Below, one piece after another: positions 15,009 through 16,410 of a stretch of DNA of 16,410 nucleotides (positions within the stretch are counted from its first letter, which is position 1; each line of letters begins with the position of its first letter). The notes beneath the pieces were generated by a model that did no database searches, was not told the DNA's origin, and was given only the letters and a program-made list of their open reading frames with translations. Both the position numbers and the translations under genes were made by a program. The stretch is from CAZEJK01 sp964512045 (GTDB taxonomy: Bacteria > Acidobacteriota > Thermoanaerobaculia > Thermoanaerobaculales > Sulfomarinibacteraceae): the NCBI GenBank assembly GCA_964512045.1, contig CAZEJK010000113.1, forward strand, positions 1-16,410, in the 5' to 3' direction.

Positions 15009-15610
15009 GACATCCTCCCCGATCGAAGCTCGTCACTGATAAGACCGTGGAACACGAGCTCCAGAACGGTGTCGAGCTGCTCATGCACACCGCTGGGCCG
15101 CTCGTCGAAGGCGATCTCGATTTCCAGTCGGGCAAGCATCGTGGAGAGAGCAGAAGCCAGTCGTTGCGGATTTGCAGGCCTGAAGATCTTCATCTCCTGC
15201 CCGCGTCGGAGGATCGTCTCAATGAGGTCTTCTTCGCGCAGATGGAAACGCCGCTCATGCTGGCGGCTCAGCTGGGCGAGCTCGCGCCCGACCTCTCGAT
15301 TCACGGTGAGCAGCTGTCGCAGACCGGCGATGTGCTCGATCTTGGCGGCGACCATGGCCCTGAGCTGCTGACGCGGATCGTCGTGGCCATCGACTGCCGT
15401 CTGCATCTTCGACAGCACCGACTCCTCCTCATGTTGCAGACAGCTGTCGATGATCTCGGTCTTGCCGCCGGGGAAGTGGTGATAGACGGCTGTCTTGCCG
15501 ACCCCGAGCTCGCGCACGATATCGCTCAGCGACGTCTTGCGAAAGCCGTACCGAGCGAACAACCGGCGCGCTTCCTCGAGAATCGTCCTGCGGTCGAGCG
15601 GTTGAGTCAT
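15005..15610 (-). CDS. TetR/AcrR-family transcriptional repressor
   Basis: A 201-residue regulator. The N-terminal helix-turn-helix spans about residues 9-55 (RTILEEARRLFARYGFRKTS, then LSDIVRELGVGKTAVYHHFP), with KTAVYHHF as the recognition helix. The rest is the ligand-binding and dimer domain. AGGAGGTT at 15616-15623 sits five bases before the ATG at 15610. It is the first gene of the efflux operon and overlaps tolC by four bases, so the repressor would control its own synthesis and the exporter together. A consensus-like promoter and a perfect inverted repeat lie immediately upstream. The inducer cannot be told from sequence. Confidence 0.93.
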   Translation of the reverse strand: MTQPLDRRTILEEARRLFARYGFRKTSLSDIVRELGVGKTAVYHHFPGGKTEIIDSCLQHEEESVLSKMQTAVDGHDDPRQQLRAMVAAKIEHIAGLRQLLTVNREVGRELAQLSRQHERRFHLREEDLIETILRRGQEMKIFRPANPQRLASALSTMLARLEIEIAFDERPSGVHEQLDTVLELVFHGLISDELRSGRMS

Positions 15611-15622
15611 GACCGAACCTCC

Positions 15623-15645
15623 TGAACGTTATATTCAAACGTTCA
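15623..15645. promoter_or_regulatory. Likely TetR operator
   Basis: TGAACGTT at 15623-15630 and AACGTTCA at 15638-15645 form a perfect 8-base inverted repeat with a 7-base spacer. The site lies between the tetR promoter -10 box and the ribosome binding site, covering the predicted transcript start (about 15644). Its size and position are those of TetR-family operators. Binding by this TetR is inferred. Confidence 0.7.
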
Positions 15646-15650
15646 CTCAC

Positions 15651-15679
15651 AAGATACGCCCCGCAAGCTGCTCTGTCAA
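15651..15679 (-). promoter_or_regulatory. Promoter of the tetR-efflux operon
   Basis: On the minus strand, TTGACA (15679-15674) is a perfect -35 box, followed after 17 bases by TATCTT (15656-15651). The inverted repeat at 15623-15645 begins six bases downstream of the -10 box. Confidence 0.75.
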
Positions 15680-15813
15680 CCGCCAAGCGCGCGGTACGAG
15701 CCCAACCACAGCATGCCGGGAGAGGGCCGGCGTCACGGAGCTTGGGCCACTGTCCGACTGGCGAGCCGCACGGGAAGCGGAGCGAACGTCAGATAACGGA
15801 GAAGGAGGGGAAC

Positions 15814-16149
15814 ATGAGCATCGAGAGATTGAAGTCGGCGGCGATCATCAGCTTCGTGGTGGCGCTTTGAGGCCTGCTGGTCGGCGGCATCTTCGCCAAC
15901 CACGAGAAGCCTCCATACCCAGGGACGGTGGTCGGGCCCGATGGCGCCGCGCTGTTCACTCAAGGGGACATCCTCGCCGGGCAGGACGTCTATCAGCGCT
16001 ACGGCCTCATGGACCACGGCAGCGTGTGGGGCCACGGCTCGCAGCGCGGGATGGAGTTCTCGGCGGTGACTCTGCACCTGATCGCCGAGTCGGTGCGCGA
16101 TCAGCTCGCCGACGAGGCGTTCAGCAGCCCCAGGCGTGGTTGCGAATGA
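15814..16149 (+). pseudogene. norZ: Quinol-dependent nitric oxide reductase, N-terminal remnant with in-frame stop
   Basis: ATG 15814 follows AAGGAGGGG (15802-15810) and starts MSIERLKSAAIISFVVAL, then meets TGA at 15868-15870. The same frame continues GLLVGGIFANHEKPPYPGTV, then LFTQGDILAGQDVYQRYGLM and DHGSVWGHGSQRG, stopping at 16149. The pattern EKPPxPxxVVxPDGxxLFTxxDILAGQxVxQxYGLMDxGSxWGHG is the periplasmic start of qNOR, which reduces NO to N2O with quinol electrons. The stop falls in the first membrane helix, where a TGG to TGA change would explain it. An intact protein has about 750 residues; here all the catalytic helices and haem ligands are missing after about residue 105. The start region is well kept, so loss looks recent. 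Confidence 0.82.
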
Positions 16150-16212
16150 CGCTGATCCTCTGCGCGGTCGCGAGCAGGCAGGATGTGGACAGTGAGCCTG
16201 CGCCACTCGATA

Positions 16213-16385
16213 GGACCGCGGACCTCCGTTCCGCATCGGGCCTCGCAGCAAGCCCAACCCTGCGGACGAGACGTCCGCGGTCCGATCGAACGTTCCTGCT
16301 GTGGTCCATACACGGACCGCGGACCTCCGGTCCGCATCGGGCCTCGCAGCAAGCCCAACCCTGCGGACGGGACGTCCGCGGTCCG
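16213..16385 (+). repeat. Palindromic intergenic repeat, tandem copies C1 and C2
   Basis: Two copies with a 101-base period (starts 16213 and 16314). Each has perfect 11-base outer arms, GGACCGCGGAC and GTCCGCGGTCC, enclosing 49 bases (16213-16223/16273-16283 and 16314-16324/16374-16384). Inside lies a second hairpin, GCGGACC-TCC-GGTCCGC in C2 (16319-16335), with one mismatch in C1 (16218-16234). The spacer between copies carries GATCGAACGTTCC and GTGGTCCATACA, also seen in copies A and B with small changes. The 16150-16212 stretch before them holds no gene that I can recognise. Confidence 0.92.
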
Positions 16386-16410
16386 TGCGCCCATGGGCGC
16401 ACTTGATCAG

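Noticed and set aside
15868..15870. In-frame TGA in the NO reductase remnant as selenocysteine or recoding
   Set aside because: It falls in a hydrophobic membrane helix where no functional cysteine or selenocysteine is known, no SECIS-like hairpin is evident, and the gene is truncated anyway.
16213..16385. CRISPR array in the tandem repeats
   Set aside because: The 101-base period, self-complementary long units and similar sequence between arms do not fit short repeats with unique spacers, and no cas gene is present.

Overview
The window is 16.4 kb of high-GC DNA from a Gram-negative bacterium. It carries a TolC-type outer-membrane channel, remnants of a metal-efflux (RND) system, a lipoprotein and a multihaem inner-membrane cytochrome. 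The gene mix (multihaem cytochrome, quinol NO-reductase remnant, HpnR-like B12-radical SAM protein) suggests a respiratory organism of deltaproteobacterial or Acidobacteriota type. That assignment is an inference from gene content; no rRNA or ribosomal protein gene is present to test it.

Left part (1-5710, all + strand): a B12-binding radical SAM enzyme of the DUF4070/HpnR type; a tiny, highly charged 60-residue protein that uses a TTG start; a very large cytochrome with eleven CxxCH haem-c motifs fused to a cytochrome b membrane domain, the arrangement of Geobacter CbcL; an exported DsrE-family protein; and a lipoprotein with two BON domains.

Middle part (5711-10159): a graveyard. A histidine-rich exported protein of the kind found at the head of CzcCBA metal-efflux operons runs in frame into the C-terminus of histidinol dehydrogenase. 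Then comes a minus-strand block: a SPASM radical SAM gene, a fragment of a subtilisin-like protease, and an intact vapBC toxin-antitoxin pair. On the + strand beyond the vapBC promoter lie pieces of CzcC, CzcB (with a frameshift), CzcA (with a frameshift) and possibly a CDF transporter, in the order of an intact operon but with most of each gene deleted. The simplest reading is a metal-efflux operon that was split by foreign DNA and has since collapsed.

Right part (10160-15610, minus strand): a compact five-gene operon with ATGA overlaps at three of its four junctions: tetR, tolC-like, hlyD-like and two ABC-2 permeases. No ABC ATPase gene is present. The tetR gene has a consensus-like promoter with a perfect inverted repeat just downstream, fitting autorepression.

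Right edge (15814-16410, + strand): the N-terminus of a quinol-dependent nitric oxide reductase with an in-frame stop, ended by intergenic sequence and two tandem copies of a palindromic repeat. The same repeat occurs immediately after the 60-residue gene and after the BON gene, always in the same orientation. Its inner stem shows a compensatory base change between copies.
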